Source of the DNA: Bacteroidales bacterium UBA3743
Lineage (GTDB): Bacteria > Bacteroidota > Bacteroidia > Bacteroidales > Paludibacteraceae
Direction of reading: 5' to 3'
Length of the DNA: 64,000 nt
Assembly: GCA_002371265.1 (NCBI GenBank)
Contig: DFGT01000027.1
Coordinates: forward strand, 8,474 to 72,473
In this document: in pieces, positions 53,015 to 62,539 of the stretch
Layout of the letters: each line of letters opens with the position of its first letter
Numbering within the stretch: the stretch's first letter is position 1
Notes under the pieces: generated by a model
Databases searched by the model: none
Seen by the model: the letters and a program-made list of their open reading frames with translations, nothing else
Told to the model about the DNA's origin: nothing
Made by a program: the position numbers and the translations under genes

Positions 53015-54430
53015 ATGAGAAAAAAATTAGTTTTATTGATTGTTTCATTCATACTTTGTCTGCCAACATTCGCTGCCCGCAAAAAAAAGGAGAACACCTC
53101 CACAAAAGAGACAGCAGAGGTGATAAATGCGTCTAACTCTCAACTTAAATTCAATATATTGACCGATTCCACAGCAGAGGTGATAAACGATGATTCCTAC
53201 TGGAGCATCATATCGATCGCAGTTCCCGAAAGAGTACGAATAGCTGATTATGTGTTTACAGTCACCAGCATCGGATCAAAAGCTTTTGAAGGTTGCCAAA
53301 GTTTGACAAGCATCGAAATCCCCACAAGTGTGACCAGCATTGAAAATGAAGCTTTTTCAGACTGCAGCAGCCTGACAAAAATAAATATTCCTTCAAGCGT
53401 TAAGCACATCGGAGAAGGAGCATTTTTTGGTTGCAAAAATCTGGCAGACATAGAGATTCCGACAAAAGTTACAAGTCTTGAATACGGAGTTTTCGAAGGA
53501 TGCAAAAATTTGACAAACATAAAGATACCAGACAACGTCACCAACATTGGAAGCACCGCATTCTACCGTTGTAGTAGTCTGAAAAAAATAGAGATACCTT
53601 CAAGTGTCACAAGCATCGGAAATGGAGCTTTTTACGGATGTGACGAGTTGAAAAGCATCACAGTCGATCCGAACAACACAAATTATTCTTCTGAGGATGG
53701 CGTCTTGTACAACAAAGACAAAACAGAAATAATAGTTGTCCCAGAAGCGATCAAAGGCAAATTCACAATTCCATCAAGCGTGATCGATATAAACAAAGGC
53801 GCGTTCGCAAGATGCAGAAATTTGAAAAACATTGAGATACCATCAAGTGTAAACGCTATCGGAGATTTCGCATTTTCTGATTGCGAAGGACTGACAAATA
53901 TAACAATACCATCAAGTGTAAGCAAAATAGGCGACTATGCGTTTTCCACATGCAAAAATTTGGCAAATATAGTAATCCCATCAAGTGTGACTAGTATCGG
54001 AGATTGGGTATTTTCACACTGTTACAGTCTGACAAACATTGATTTGCCGTCTAGTATAACAAGCATTGGCGACTGGGCTTTTGCCAACTGTGAAGTTCTG
54101 GCAAACATTAAAATACCGTCAAATGTGACCAGTTTGGGTGATCGAGCATTTTTTCATTGTTATAGCCTGACAAGCATAAATATTCCTTCAAATGTGGCCA
54201 AAATTGGTAATTCTGCATTTGAGACTTGTACAAATATGACAAGTATAGAAATCCCGTCTAGTGTCGTAAACATAGGAGAGAAAGCATTTTACGACTGTAA
54301 AAATCTAAAAATTGTGATTGACAACACAAAAAATAATCTAAAAATAGGAAATGATGCTTTTCACGAATGTGAGTCAGTAACATACACAAAAGATGCGACA
54401 GAATCAACAAGATCAACTGAACAACAATGA
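53015..54430 (+). CDS. BspA-like leucine-rich-repeat (LRR_5) surface protein
   Basis: 471 residues. Signal peptide RKKLVLLIVSFILCLPTFAA, then from residue 85 about 15 repeats of the type TSIGxxAFxxCxxLTxIxIPSSV. Between repeats 6 and 7 is an island of about 30 residues (VDPNNTNYSSEDGVLYNKDKTEIIVVPEAIKG), also typical of BspA proteins. No membrane anchor or sorting domain is clear at the end. Such proteins mediate adhesion or binding of host or fibre surfaces. Confidence 0.93.
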   Translation: MRKKLVLLIVSFILCLPTFAARKKKENTSTKETAEVINASNSQLKFNILTDSTAEVINDDSYWSIISIAVPERVRIADYVFTVTSIGSKAFEGCQSLTSIEIPTSVTSIENEAFSDCSSLTKINIPSSVKHIGEGAFFGCKNLADIEIPTKVTSLEYGVFEGCKNLTNIKIPDNVTNIGSTAFYRCSSLKKIEIPSSVTSIGNGAFYGCDELKSITVDPNNTNYSSEDGVLYNKDKTEIIVVPEAIKGKFTIPSSVIDINKGAFARCRNLKNIEIPSSVNAIGDFAFSDCEGLTNITIPSSVSKIGDYAFSTCKNLANIVIPSSVTSIGDWVFSHCYSLTNIDLPSSITSIGDWAFANCEVLANIKIPSNVTSLGDRAFFHCYSLTSINIPSNVAKIGNSAFETCTNMTSIEIPSSVVNIGEKAFYDCKNLKIVIDNTKNNLKIGNDAFHECESVTYTKDATESTRSTEQQ

Positions 54431-54503
54431 GGTGGAAGCTCGTACAAACTGCTTGATACTCCTCAAATGAAATCAAAATTATACACAAAACAAACTACAA
54501 CGT

Positions 54504-55661
54504 ATGAAAAAAGTATTGTTAGCGGCTTGCGCAGCATGTCTCTCATTGCAGGTGGTGAGCCAAGAGAATCTGTGGTGGAAAACGCCAGTCAACTCGCCAG
54601 AAGTCAACAAAGACAACACCGTCACATTCCGTCTTAAAGCGGCAAACGCCACAAAAGTTGAAGTTGTGGGAGATTTCTTGTCGAAAGATGAGAAAGCAGA
54701 GATGAAAAAAGTCAACAATGACGTGTGGGAATACACCACTCCAAAAGCGCTTGCACCAGAGTTGTATAGCTATTCATTCATGATGGACGGAATAAAGATT
54801 TCAGATCCGTCAAATGTATTCATGTCGCGCGACGTGGTGACAATCAGCAACTTATTCATGATCGACGGGAAAGAGAGTGAATTATACAAGGTTCAGAATG
54901 TGCCACACGGATCTCTCAGCAAGGTGTGGTATCACAGCGAAAAGCTGAATGCAGACAGGCGAATCACCGTCTACACGCCCGCAGGATATGAGACAAACGG
55001 TCAAAGATACCCGGTATTGTATCTTCTTCATGGAATGGGAGGAGACGAGGATTCTTGGTCGACGTTGGGACGTGCGGCTCAGATTTTGGATAATCTGATA
55101 GTGCAAGGTAAAGCCAAACCTATGATTGTGGTCATGACCAACGGCAACTCCGATTTGCAAGCCGCATGGGGAGAATCCCCCACCGGCTATGTCACTCCTA
55201 CTATAGAATTGCCCAAAACGACAGATGGCTCATTTGAAGAGGCTTTTCCTGAGGTGGTGACATTTGTAGATAAAGCGTACAGAACAATTGCAAAAAAAGA
55301 GTCAAGAGCTATCGCCGGACTGTCGATGGGAGGATTCCATTCAATGCAAATATCAAAAGAGTATCCTACACTATTCAACTATATCGGACTCTTTTCCGCT
55401 TCCGCAAGATTTAAGGGCAGAAAAAATTCGCATATCTATGAAAATTGTGAAGCAAAAATAAAAACACAATTTGCACAGAAACCAGCGTTATATTGGATTG
55501 CAATAGGCAAAGATGATTTTCTTTACGAGGAGAACCAGAAATTCAGGTCTTTTTTAGATGCTAATGGATTTCAATATACTTATGTAGAGAGTGAAGGAGG
55601 ACACATCTGGAGAAATTGGAGAAACTATTTATGCCAGTTTTTGCCATTGATATTCAAATAA
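54504..55661 (+). CDS. Secreted carbohydrate esterase (CE1/esterase D-like) with N-terminal E-set domain
   Basis: 385 residues. Signal peptide to about residue 19, an Ig-like E-set (CBM48-like) domain to about 115 (TFRLKAANATKVEVVGDF), then an alpha/beta hydrolase: LLHGMGGDEDSW oxyanion region, nucleophile Ser274 in GLSMGG, and His367 in EGGHIWRNW. This matches feruloyl/acetyl-xylan esterases of gut Bacteroidetes. It probably trims hemicellulose together with the nearby GH5 cellulase. Confidence 0.9.
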   Translation: MKKVLLAACAACLSLQVVSQENLWWKTPVNSPEVNKDNTVTFRLKAANATKVEVVGDFLSKDEKAEMKKVNNDVWEYTTPKALAPELYSYSFMMDGIKISDPSNVFMSRDVVTISNLFMIDGKESELYKVQNVPHGSLSKVWYHSEKLNADRRITVYTPAGYETNGQRYPVLYLLHGMGGDEDSWSTLGRAAQILDNLIVQGKAKPMIVVMTNGNSDLQAAWGESPTGYVTPTIELPKTTDGSFEEAFPEVVTFVDKAYRTIAKKESRAIAGLSMGGFHSMQISKEYPTLFNYIGLFSASARFKGRKNSHIYENCEAKIKTQFAQKPALYWIAIGKDDFLYEENQKFRSFLDANGFQYTYVESEGGHIWRNWRNYLCQFLPLIFK

Positions 55662-55685
55662 TGGGCAAGATTTGACACAAACAAT

Positions 55686-55713
55686 AAGGGGCAGGTTTTG
55701 AAACCTGCCCCTA
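55686..55713. terminator. REP-like palindrome acting between convergent genes
   Basis: GGGGCAGGTTTT/GAAACCTGCCCC, followed by TATTTAT. A member of the palindrome family at 25445; its place between convergent genes suits a two-way terminator. Confidence 0.65.
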
Positions 55714-55746
55714 TTTATCTATGAAACGATCAGATTGTCTCTACGC

Positions 55747-57162
55747 TTATTTTCTAAGGATAACCTTAGAAGCAAGCTGGCCCTTGTCGTTCTTGACTAC
55801 GATAGCCACAATCTTGTCAGCCTTTGTAGCCACACGGCCTTCCATATTGTAAGCGGCAACCAATTCTCCGTTAAGAACTACGATATCACCATTCTTGTCA
55901 ACATAAGCAACGATGTCAAACGCATCAGCATCAACCTGATCAACCTTAACATCAGCAAACTTCTGAGAAGAAAGCATAATATCGTCAACCAAATAACCAG
56001 CCTTACCTGATTTGAAAATCAAATCAAATGATTCAGCACCAGCAGGAACCTTAACCTCTCCCTCAAATTTAGTCCAAATCATCTTGATTGTATCCTTTGC
56101 CAAATCAACAACCTCTCCCGTATTGAACTTCAAAAGAATAGGAAGATCTGCATTAGAAAACTCAGAAAAATCAGCGTCTACCCAAGTGTTCTTTTCATTT
56201 TTGTGTTTCTTTATAAGCATCTTGGAATAGATTTTCTCAGTTCCTGTAGGAATCTGTATACCAGGGATCATAATCGAATCACGGTCTGACTCTACCTGCA
56301 ATGCATGAAGTTGCTCACAGTCAATATAGCCAGACCCATCCTGATCGGCAATTGAATCTGGAAGAAAATCACGGAACAAATACAAAACACCTCTATTATA
56401 ATCAGTAGTAACAACAGGCTTGATATCTCCGTTATACAAAGATTTCTTTTTTAATCCAGGTAATTTTTCATCATAAAATTCACCTAAGTCAATACCATCA
56501 AAGTTTTCTGCATAAAAAGGCTTTCCTTCCTTAATTGACACAAATGCCACATTTTTAATGTAAGGGAACTCAGTCATCTCGCCTCTATAATAACTTTTAC
56601 CAGGTTTATATTCACGAGCGTACGTAAAGTTCATACCATAAAGTAGAGAATCCGTGAGCGTGGACGGTGCATAGATATATTTATATGAAGTAACCCACTC
56701 ATCAGCGGCACCCCATTTTGCATCGACCATACTGTATGCCTCAGCATGAGTCGCATTTTTAACTTTCAAATTGTTCTCCGTACTAGCAAAACCAAAAATC
56801 CACAAAGGTTTATTACCTTCACTGATCATTGTGTCTTTGTGTGAAGACGGAATCATATACTCCAACACCATCACATAATTTGTAGACAAATCCAATGGAT
56901 TCTTAGTGTTGAACTTCAAGCGAACATCCAAAAAATCATGAGATATCTGCTTATAGACCACCACATTCTCACCACCAACAACTGTATCCTTTAGCACATT
57001 TGGAATTTTATCTTCCAAATCATCAGGATCATACTCCCAAACTTCTACATTGTTTGTCAGTTTTCCATCTTTGATGACCCAGTATGCATTATCGAAAGAG
57101 AGTTCAGCAAATGCAGTGCCTGACACCATCAAAGAAACAATAAATGATAATAGTTTCTTCAT
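55747..57162 (-). CDS. Secreted protein of unknown function with possible T9SS sorting end
   Basis: 471 residues. Signal peptide KKLLSFIVSLMVSGTAFA. I recognise no catalytic domain. The last 80 residues (VDQVDADAFDIVAYVDKNGDIVVLNGELVAAYNMEGRVATKADKIVAIVVKNDKGQLASKVILRK) look like a type A T9SS C-terminal domain in the ...YNMEGR...SKVILK style. Beta-rich with many WV and FxF patterns, perhaps a carbohydrate-binding or structural surface protein. It follows the GH5 gene after a hairpin and may share its transcript. Confidence 0.75.
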   Translation of the reverse strand: MKKLLSFIVSLMVSGTAFAELSFDNAYWVIKDGKLTNNVEVWEYDPDDLEDKIPNVLKDTVVGGENVVVYKQISHDFLDVRLKFNTKNPLDLSTNYVMVLEYMIPSSHKDTMISEGNKPLWIFGFASTENNLKVKNATHAEAYSMVDAKWGAADEWVTSYKYIYAPSTLTDSLLYGMNFTYAREYKPGKSYYRGEMTEFPYIKNVAFVSIKEGKPFYAENFDGIDLGEFYDEKLPGLKKKSLYNGDIKPVVTTDYNRGVLYLFRDFLPDSIADQDGSGYIDCEQLHALQVESDRDSIMIPGIQIPTGTEKIYSKMLIKKHKNEKNTWVDADFSEFSNADLPILLKFNTGEVVDLAKDTIKMIWTKFEGEVKVPAGAESFDLIFKSGKAGYLVDDIMLSSQKFADVKVDQVDADAFDIVAYVDKNGDIVVLNGELVAAYNMEGRVATKADKIVAIVVKNDKGQLASKVILRK

Positions 57163-57193
57163 CGTAATAATATTTTGTTAGTTCCTAATAATA

Positions 57194-57228
57194 GCAGCCA
57201 AAACCAGAAATTATCCAGTTTTGGCTGC
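57194..57228 (-). terminator. Hairpin between the GH5 gene and the next secreted protein gene
   Basis: GCAGCCAAAAC/GTTTTGGCTGC (57194-57204/57218-57228), an 11-bp stem. No T-run on the minus strand, so it may be an attenuator or mRNA stabiliser. Confidence 0.65.
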
Positions 57229-57258
57229 CAGGTAAGTATCTTAATCAAAGGATTACTC

Positions 57259-59190
57259 TTACTTTACAATCAATTTCTCTGTTGTTGCGTTAGTAGCTCC
57301 AACCACAGAAACGAAGTAAACACCAGGAGCAGCGTTCAAATTAACTGATACAGTTGTATTTGACTCAACTTCAGTTGCATAGACAACAGAACCAAGAGAG
57401 TTAACAACTTTAACTGCAGAGTTTTCGAATACAGACACGTTAAATACGCCACCTTCAGCTGGATTTGGAGCAATAACTGGAGCATCAGAAACAACCTCGT
57501 CTACAGCAGTGTTGCCTTTACCCTTCAATTTGATAGCTCCCAAACCAGAATTAGAAGTCAAGAAAGCAATTCCAAGTACATGCTGACCTGGCTCCTCAAA
57601 ACGGATATGGAAGTTATAGTTTTCTGAACGTACGTTCATAACATTATCATAAGCTGGATTCTCCTCATCAACTGCTACACCAACAGACTTCCATGCCCAA
57701 TCATCATAACCTCCATCTGTAACACCACCCTTAGCAGGCTGAAGACGACAAGCCTTAAGTCTCTCCTCTCCGTTATCTCCGACTAAAGCATTTTTACCGT
57801 CGACTGAAATTCCGATAACGTTATAGTCGATATGGTCACAGACATAAGTTTCAAAATCATATACACCTGCCTTCTCAACATCAATAGTATACTTAACCCA
57901 CTCTCCGTTAACGATATATCCAATATTCTTCAAACAATTTTCCTTGTCGTTCTTATCAGTGTAACCCAAGTCTACAGACTCATCTTGACGGAATCCTGCC
58001 TTTCCATAATCACCTGCGTTACAAACCTTACATTCCCACCAGTCTTCTCTATCGTAATCATAGTAAGCCTCATTATGACCACCTTTGTCATATTTCTCCA
58101 TATTGATGATCAAATCGTTCTTACCATCAAACTTATGACCACCATCATAAGGAGTTGATGTAGACTTCAAGAAATTATCGCCATTTCTCAACTGTTTCTC
58201 AACATACTGACCTGATTGCTTCATGCTGTTAGGATAGCTTGAAAAAGCAGAAGAACTACGCTCATTGTCAGACCAGCTCCAGTTAGCCCATGAAATAATT
58301 TGATTTCCGAGGTTTTTACCGTTGCAAACTTCAATCATCTTGTCTGCATCTTCCAAACAAACCTGCTGGTCAGCACCACCGTCATCCTTAGAAACACCCC
58401 ATTCTGAAACAAAAACTGGAATAGACGCTGCTGCTCCAGAAAGAATACCTAAGAAGAACTGCTGATCACAAGTATAGTGGTGGAATGTGTACATCACATT
58501 CAAATCTTTTTGTGCATCATCTGAAATTGGATCCTCCATAGGACAAGAAAGTGCTTTGTCCCACTGTGGTGTTCCTACAAGCACAACTGCATTCTTATCA
58601 TTTTGAGAAATTGCAGGAAGGATCTTCTCTGCATACGACTTTACATCTTGCCATACTTGCGGACCATAAAGATATGGGTCACCCTCAATGTCGACATTAG
58701 GCTCGTTGCAGATTTCATAAATTACATTCTCGAAACCACTGCTTGCAACCCAACCTGAAATAGATTTGAAGAAATTCTCAGCACCGCTATAAGCTCCATC
58801 ATTAGGATTTCCTGGAGTAAGGATATGCCAGTCAACGATACAGTACATACCCAATTCATTTGTCCACTGAATACACTGCTTCATCCAATTAATGTCTTCA
58901 TAGCCACCATCTTTCAAGTACATTGCTATACGAGCAAGATTAGCTCCCTTAGATTTCATCAACTCAAAATCACCCTTGTCGTCGAAACAACTACCATGCC
59001 AATTCTTACCATGGGTACTCCATCCTCTCAACTGAACTGGCTGACCAGAAGCTGATGACAACTGATTTCCGACAAGTTTAAGCTTGCCCCACTCCTTAAC
59101 GTAGTTGTTGTTGCCTGGATTTGAATAATCAAAGGCAAAAGACTGCAAGCAAAGCATCGCAGCCGATAATAAAGTAAATAGTTTCTTCAT
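57259..59190 (-). CDS. GH5 endoglucanase with carbohydrate-binding module and T9SS sorting domain
   Basis: 643 residues. Signal peptide to about residue 19. Catalytic GH5 (probably subfamily 2) domain at about 30-340: acid/base Glu163 in YEICNEPN, nucleophile Glu263 in FVSEWGVS, plus RIAMYL and HHYT. A CBM6/35-like beta domain follows (about 365-560, GYIVNGEWVKYTIDVEKAGVYDFETYV). The last 75 residues are a type A T9SS sorting domain (APNPAEGGVFNVSV, NSLGSVVY, LNAAPGVYFVSV, TEKLIVK). It should be secreted or held on the cell surface to cut beta-1,4-glucan. Confidence 0.94.
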   Translation of the reverse strand: MKKLFTLLSAAMLCLQSFAFDYSNPGNNNYVKEWGKLKLVGNQLSSASGQPVQLRGWSTHGKNWHGSCFDDKGDFELMKSKGANLARIAMYLKDGGYEDINWMKQCIQWTNELGMYCIVDWHILTPGNPNDGAYSGAENFFKSISGWVASSGFENVIYEICNEPNVDIEGDPYLYGPQVWQDVKSYAEKILPAISQNDKNAVVLVGTPQWDKALSCPMEDPISDDAQKDLNVMYTFHHYTCDQQFFLGILSGAAASIPVFVSEWGVSKDDGGADQQVCLEDADKMIEVCNGKNLGNQIISWANWSWSDNERSSSAFSSYPNSMKQSGQYVEKQLRNGDNFLKSTSTPYDGGHKFDGKNDLIINMEKYDKGGHNEAYYDYDREDWWECKVCNAGDYGKAGFRQDESVDLGYTDKNDKENCLKNIGYIVNGEWVKYTIDVEKAGVYDFETYVCDHIDYNVIGISVDGKNALVGDNGEERLKACRLQPAKGGVTDGGYDDWAWKSVGVAVDEENPAYDNVMNVRSENYNFHIRFEEPGQHVLGIAFLTSNSGLGAIKLKGKGNTAVDEVVSDAPVIAPNPAEGGVFNVSVFENSAVKVVNSLGSVVYATEVESNTTVSVNLNAAPGVYFVSVVGATNATTEKLIVK

Positions 59191-59255
59191 ATTTTTCTAT
59201 ATTAGAACAAAACAATCACATATTATAAAATACTCTTTTATTGCGTAAGAGCATC

Positions 59256-59263
59256 CAAATATA
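59256..59263 (-). promoter_or_regulatory. -7-like element upstream of the GH5 gene
   Basis: Minus-strand TATATTTG matches TAnnTTTG, 66 nt before the ATG. Confidence 0.5.
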
Positions 59264-59311
59264 TATATAAAATTTCAATTCAAGCAAAAAAAACAAATAA
59301 ATATGCAAAAA

Positions 59312-59348
59312 ACAAAAAAAATAAGGAGACGCGAATCATCACGTCTCC
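59312..59348 (-). terminator. Terminator of the DUF4353 gene
   Basis: Minus strand: GGAGACG, loop, CGTCTCC (59348-59342/59331-59325), then TTATTTTTTTTGTTTT. Confidence 0.85.
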
Positions 59349-59378
59349 TCACTAACAATCTTTAATTATTATTCTTCT

Positions 59379-61733
59379 TTACCATCCCCAGCCTCCATTA
59401 TTGCTACCAGCTTCCAACTTACTCAACGAGCTAAATTGTATCGTTGTTTTTTCTTTATACTGATTCTCAAACAGATCAAAATCAACATTCTCTGTTGTTG
59501 TGTAGAAAGAATAATCGTTCAATGATGAACCGTAGGCAAAAATCAATTTCGACAATGCGACTGGCACTTTGCATGCGGCTATCACATCTCCTGATGAATT
59601 AGCGACACATAATGTTGCACCTGCCGACACAGAACAAGATGTGTTGGTGATTGAATTAGCGCAAGTCGGTTTGACATCTTGACTCCACATTCCCGCACTG
59701 CTTGGTCCGAGCACCAACAATGTGCCTCCTGTATGCTTCTGATAGCAACTGTTGCCATCTCCGGCATCTATAGGAGACGATCCACATGCGATCACAAGTC
59801 CTCCAGCGAACTCCATACTTCCGTTCGAATCCAAGCAGTCGTGATCTCCGGAAGATGAACAAGTCCACATTTGTCCACCCGAAACTCTCAACATACCCGT
59901 AGTCTCTGTCGTAACATTCAAACAGTCATCTGTTGTTGTGATATGCAAATATCCACCGTTGACATAAATATTAGAACCCTCAAGACCTTCATAAGCAGTC
60001 TTCACTCTTAAATATCCATCATTGAAAGTCAGATCTCCATCAGAATGCATGGCGTCATCCGATGTGTCAATAGTCAAATCACCTCCGTTAACTTCCAATT
60101 TTGTATTGGCATGAAACGCATCGTCTTTGGCATCCACAATGATTGTTCCGCTGTTGACCGTGATATTCTCTCCGACAAAAGCCTTTGGATTTCCAGCATA
60201 TTTTGAGGAGTTTCCATCACTCATGCCTCCAAATCCGCCTGGTCGACCTCCAGTGGAAGACGAGCTTGAAGAAGACGTTGCTGTTCCGTTTATAGTGACA
60301 TTGATTGTCAAAGCTGAATTGTCGGCCTTCTCTGCACCTACAATCAAATCAGCCTCTGCTTTTACGCCTTTCGCACCATCAGATGTCATCAATGTAAAAT
60401 CTCCTGCTGTCAGATATACATTGTTTCCCTTGACACAACGTCCTTCTGTATAGGCTGTAGACGTCTTGGATGAGCCTCCGAATCCTCCGCCCCAGCCTCC
60501 TGTGCTGCCACCAGTTGATGTTGTAGTTGTAGCTCCAGTGTAATAACTTCCGTTATTGGTTATTTTCACAACGCCACCCTTGACGGTGACGTCTCCGTCA
60601 GCAGTGATTCCTTTCGACGCGATGGCATTCTTTCCAAGAGTCAAATCAATTTTTCCATCACTTATCACTACTCCCATGTCTGTCTTGATTGCAGCAGAAT
60701 AAGAGGTATCACCGTCAGCGATTATAGATGTCCCGTCGATATTCATTATAATCTCACCTCCATATATCTCAATATCTGCAAGAGAAGTCTTCATACCTTT
60801 GGCAGCAGCTCCAGTCATAGTGATATCTACATTTCCTCCCTTCACCACAATTGACGAATCAGATTTCAAAGCCTTCACATCTTCAGCAGAAGAAGAAAAT
60901 ACGAACTCCCCTTTTTCTATAAGAATCGACTCAGAAGCGTCCACTCCATCTCCTCCTGTGCCAGAAATATTCAGTTTTCCACCATACATCTGCAGTCCAT
61001 CACTGTTCAGACCATCACCCTGAGCGGATATAATATTGACAGTGCCAGCATAAAATTCCGTCTTCTTAGACGAATTGATAGCATGCTTCGTGTTTCCTGA
61101 AATAGTAAGTTCACCATCTCCACCAAGTTCACCGAACTTTAGTTTAGACTTTGCATACACACATCCTTTATAAGATGAAGACGATGCGTCAGAAAGAGTA
61201 GACTTGCCTTTCAGCTCCACATTTGTGGCATAAGAGTCTCCATCAGCACCAAGATTTATCACTAACGGCGACGAAGATGCACTAGAGAGAGAAAGATTAT
61301 CCATCACAAGAGTAAACGCTCTGTCGGGAGTGATTGTGAAAGACCCGTCTGAAGAAGTGCCTGAAAGATAATACACAATGCTCTTCTTATTCTGGGTCGA
61401 CGTGAATGAGATATTCGCACCGTCTACAACATACGACACCTTATCCCATGAATAATCACTGACACTAACACGGCTGCCATCAAATGTGACAAAAATAGTA
61501 TCAGATTTTCCACTGTCGTCTAATGAGAAATCAGCATATGATATCTCAGGGACATCAAACTCTTTGTCGACACTTCCTGATATTTTCATGACACCATCGA
61601 CAAATTTTATTTGACTTATATCCTCTATATTAAATGATTCGGAAGAGCCGTCAAGATAAATATTCATTTTATCCTGAGCGAGCAAAAGCAAAGCGGCAAG
61701 TGAAGCTGCCGATAAAAACAAATATTTTTTCAT
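59379..61733 (-). CDS. Carbohydrate-binding domain (DUF4353) beta-helix protein
   Basis: 784 residues. Signal-like N-terminus KKYLFLSAASLAALLLLA, then a long right-handed-helix-type repeat region with units such as DGLNSDGLQMYGGKLNISGTGGDGVDASE and GITADGDVTVKGGVVKITN. Two Gly/Ser/Thr-rich loops (GGSTGGWGGGFGG; SSSSSSTGGRPGGFGG) interrupt it. The pattern is the DUF4353 carbohydrate-binding domain protein often found near CotH kinases and cellulases. No T9SS domain is seen at its end (SNNGGWGW). It overlaps the previous gene by 4 nt (ATGA). Confidence 0.85.
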   Translation of the reverse strand: MKKYLFLSAASLAALLLLAQDKMNIYLDGSSESFNIEDISQIKFVDGVMKISGSVDKEFDVPEISYADFSLDDSGKSDTIFVTFDGSRVSVSDYSWDKVSYVVDGANISFTSTQNKKSIVYYLSGTSSDGSFTITPDRAFTLVMDNLSLSSASSSPLVINLGADGDSYATNVELKGKSTLSDASSSSYKGCVYAKSKLKFGELGGDGELTISGNTKHAINSSKKTEFYAGTVNIISAQGDGLNSDGLQMYGGKLNISGTGGDGVDASESILIEKGEFVFSSSAEDVKALKSDSSIVVKGGNVDITMTGAAAKGMKTSLADIEIYGGEIIMNIDGTSIIADGDTSYSAAIKTDMGVVISDGKIDLTLGKNAIASKGITADGDVTVKGGVVKITNNGSYYTGATTTTSTGGSTGGWGGGFGGSSKTSTAYTEGRCVKGNNVYLTAGDFTLMTSDGAKGVKAEADLIVGAEKADNSALTINVTINGTATSSSSSSSTGGRPGGFGGMSDGNSSKYAGNPKAFVGENITVNSGTIIVDAKDDAFHANTKLEVNGGDLTIDTSDDAMHSDGDLTFNDGYLRVKTAYEGLEGSNIYVNGGYLHITTTDDCLNVTTETTGMLRVSGGQMWTCSSSGDHDCLDSNGSMEFAGGLVIACGSSPIDAGDGNSCYQKHTGGTLLVLGPSSAGMWSQDVKPTCANSITNTSCSVSAGATLCVANSSGDVIAACKVPVALSKLIFAYGSSLNDYSFYTTTENVDFDLFENQYKEKTTIQFSSLSKLEAGSNNGGWGW

Positions 61734-62203
61734 AGCTTCTCAATTTTAAATGTAGAACCACCAATTTTTACCCAATAAATACCAGCAGGCAAACCACTCA
61801 CATCAACATCTTCATTCTGTTCCACAATCTTCTTCATCACCACCCTACCGTCTGCGGATACAATCAACATCTCTTCAATTCCGTCGACTTCAATTTTCAA
61901 AATATTCGAGACAGGATTTGGATAGACATTGAACCGAACATCAGAAATCTGATCTACATCAGACACATCAACATTTGAGAAGTCCAATCTTTTAATATCA
62001 TCCAGATTAAAGATCGAGAATTTGGCATTCTCACTAATCTGGATTAAAAGAGTACGACCGGAAAAAGAAATCTGCCCCGTCTCATAAATGGGGAAAGAAT
62101 TCTCTTCTCCACTTTTAAGCTCCGTCTTGACAACTGTGACCGTCTTGGCAGACAGACCACAACAAAACAGAGACAGCAACATGAAAAAACTAACTTTATA
62201 CAT
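61730..62203 (-). CDS. Small secreted protein with T9SS type A sorting domain
   Basis: 157 residues. Signal peptide KVSFFMLLSLFCCGLSA, a short domain of about 65 residues (TVVKTELKSGEENSFPIYETGQISFSGR), then a T9SS sorting domain (VYPNPVSNILKIEV, MLIVSADGRVV, VSGLPAGIYWVKIGG, FKIEKL). Translationally coupled to the DUF4353 gene, so the two products probably act together at the cell surface. Confidence 0.87.
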   Translation of the reverse strand: MYKVSFFMLLSLFCCGLSAKTVTVVKTELKSGEENSFPIYETGQISFSGRTLLIQISENAKFSIFNLDDIKRLDFSNVDVSDVDQISDVRFNVYPNPVSNILKIEVDGIEEMLIVSADGRVVMKKIVEQNEDVDVSGLPAGIYWVKIGGSTFKIEKL

Positions 62204-62268
62204 AACTTTTAATTTTTTGGCTCAAAAACATACAAAATCGCACGTATTTTGACCGTTAGATTGATTTT

Positions 62269-62276
62269 CAAAAATA
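62269..62276 (-). promoter_or_regulatory. -7 promoter element of the T9SS/DUF4353 operon
   Basis: Minus-strand TATTTTTG, TAnnTTTG match, 66 nt before the ATG. The rest of the 336-nt intergenic region is AT-rich, with no gene that I can support. Confidence 0.5.
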
Positions 62277-62494
62277 CAAATCGACAATTTACAAGCAACC
62301 GCACAAAACATGTTTTTAATCTTTTATCCATCTATTTTGGTACGATTGACAATGATGATCACCCAAAAACATTCACAAAAAACAGGAAAAAAAGAAAGAA
62401 TGTAATCCGCAAAATACAGTATTGGCACGTTGAAAATATGACATGATATAAAAATTGGGAGATTTGATACTCATTCATAAACAATAATTTATTA

Positions 62495-62502
62495 TCTTTG
62501 CA
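62495..62502 (+). promoter_or_regulatory. -7 promoter element of the glycyl-tRNA synthetase gene
   Basis: TATCTTTG matches TAnnTTTG, 37 nt before the ATG at 62540. Confidence 0.65.
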
Positions 62503-62539
62503 GAAAAAGAACGATTAAATTTTAACACAATATAAAGAT

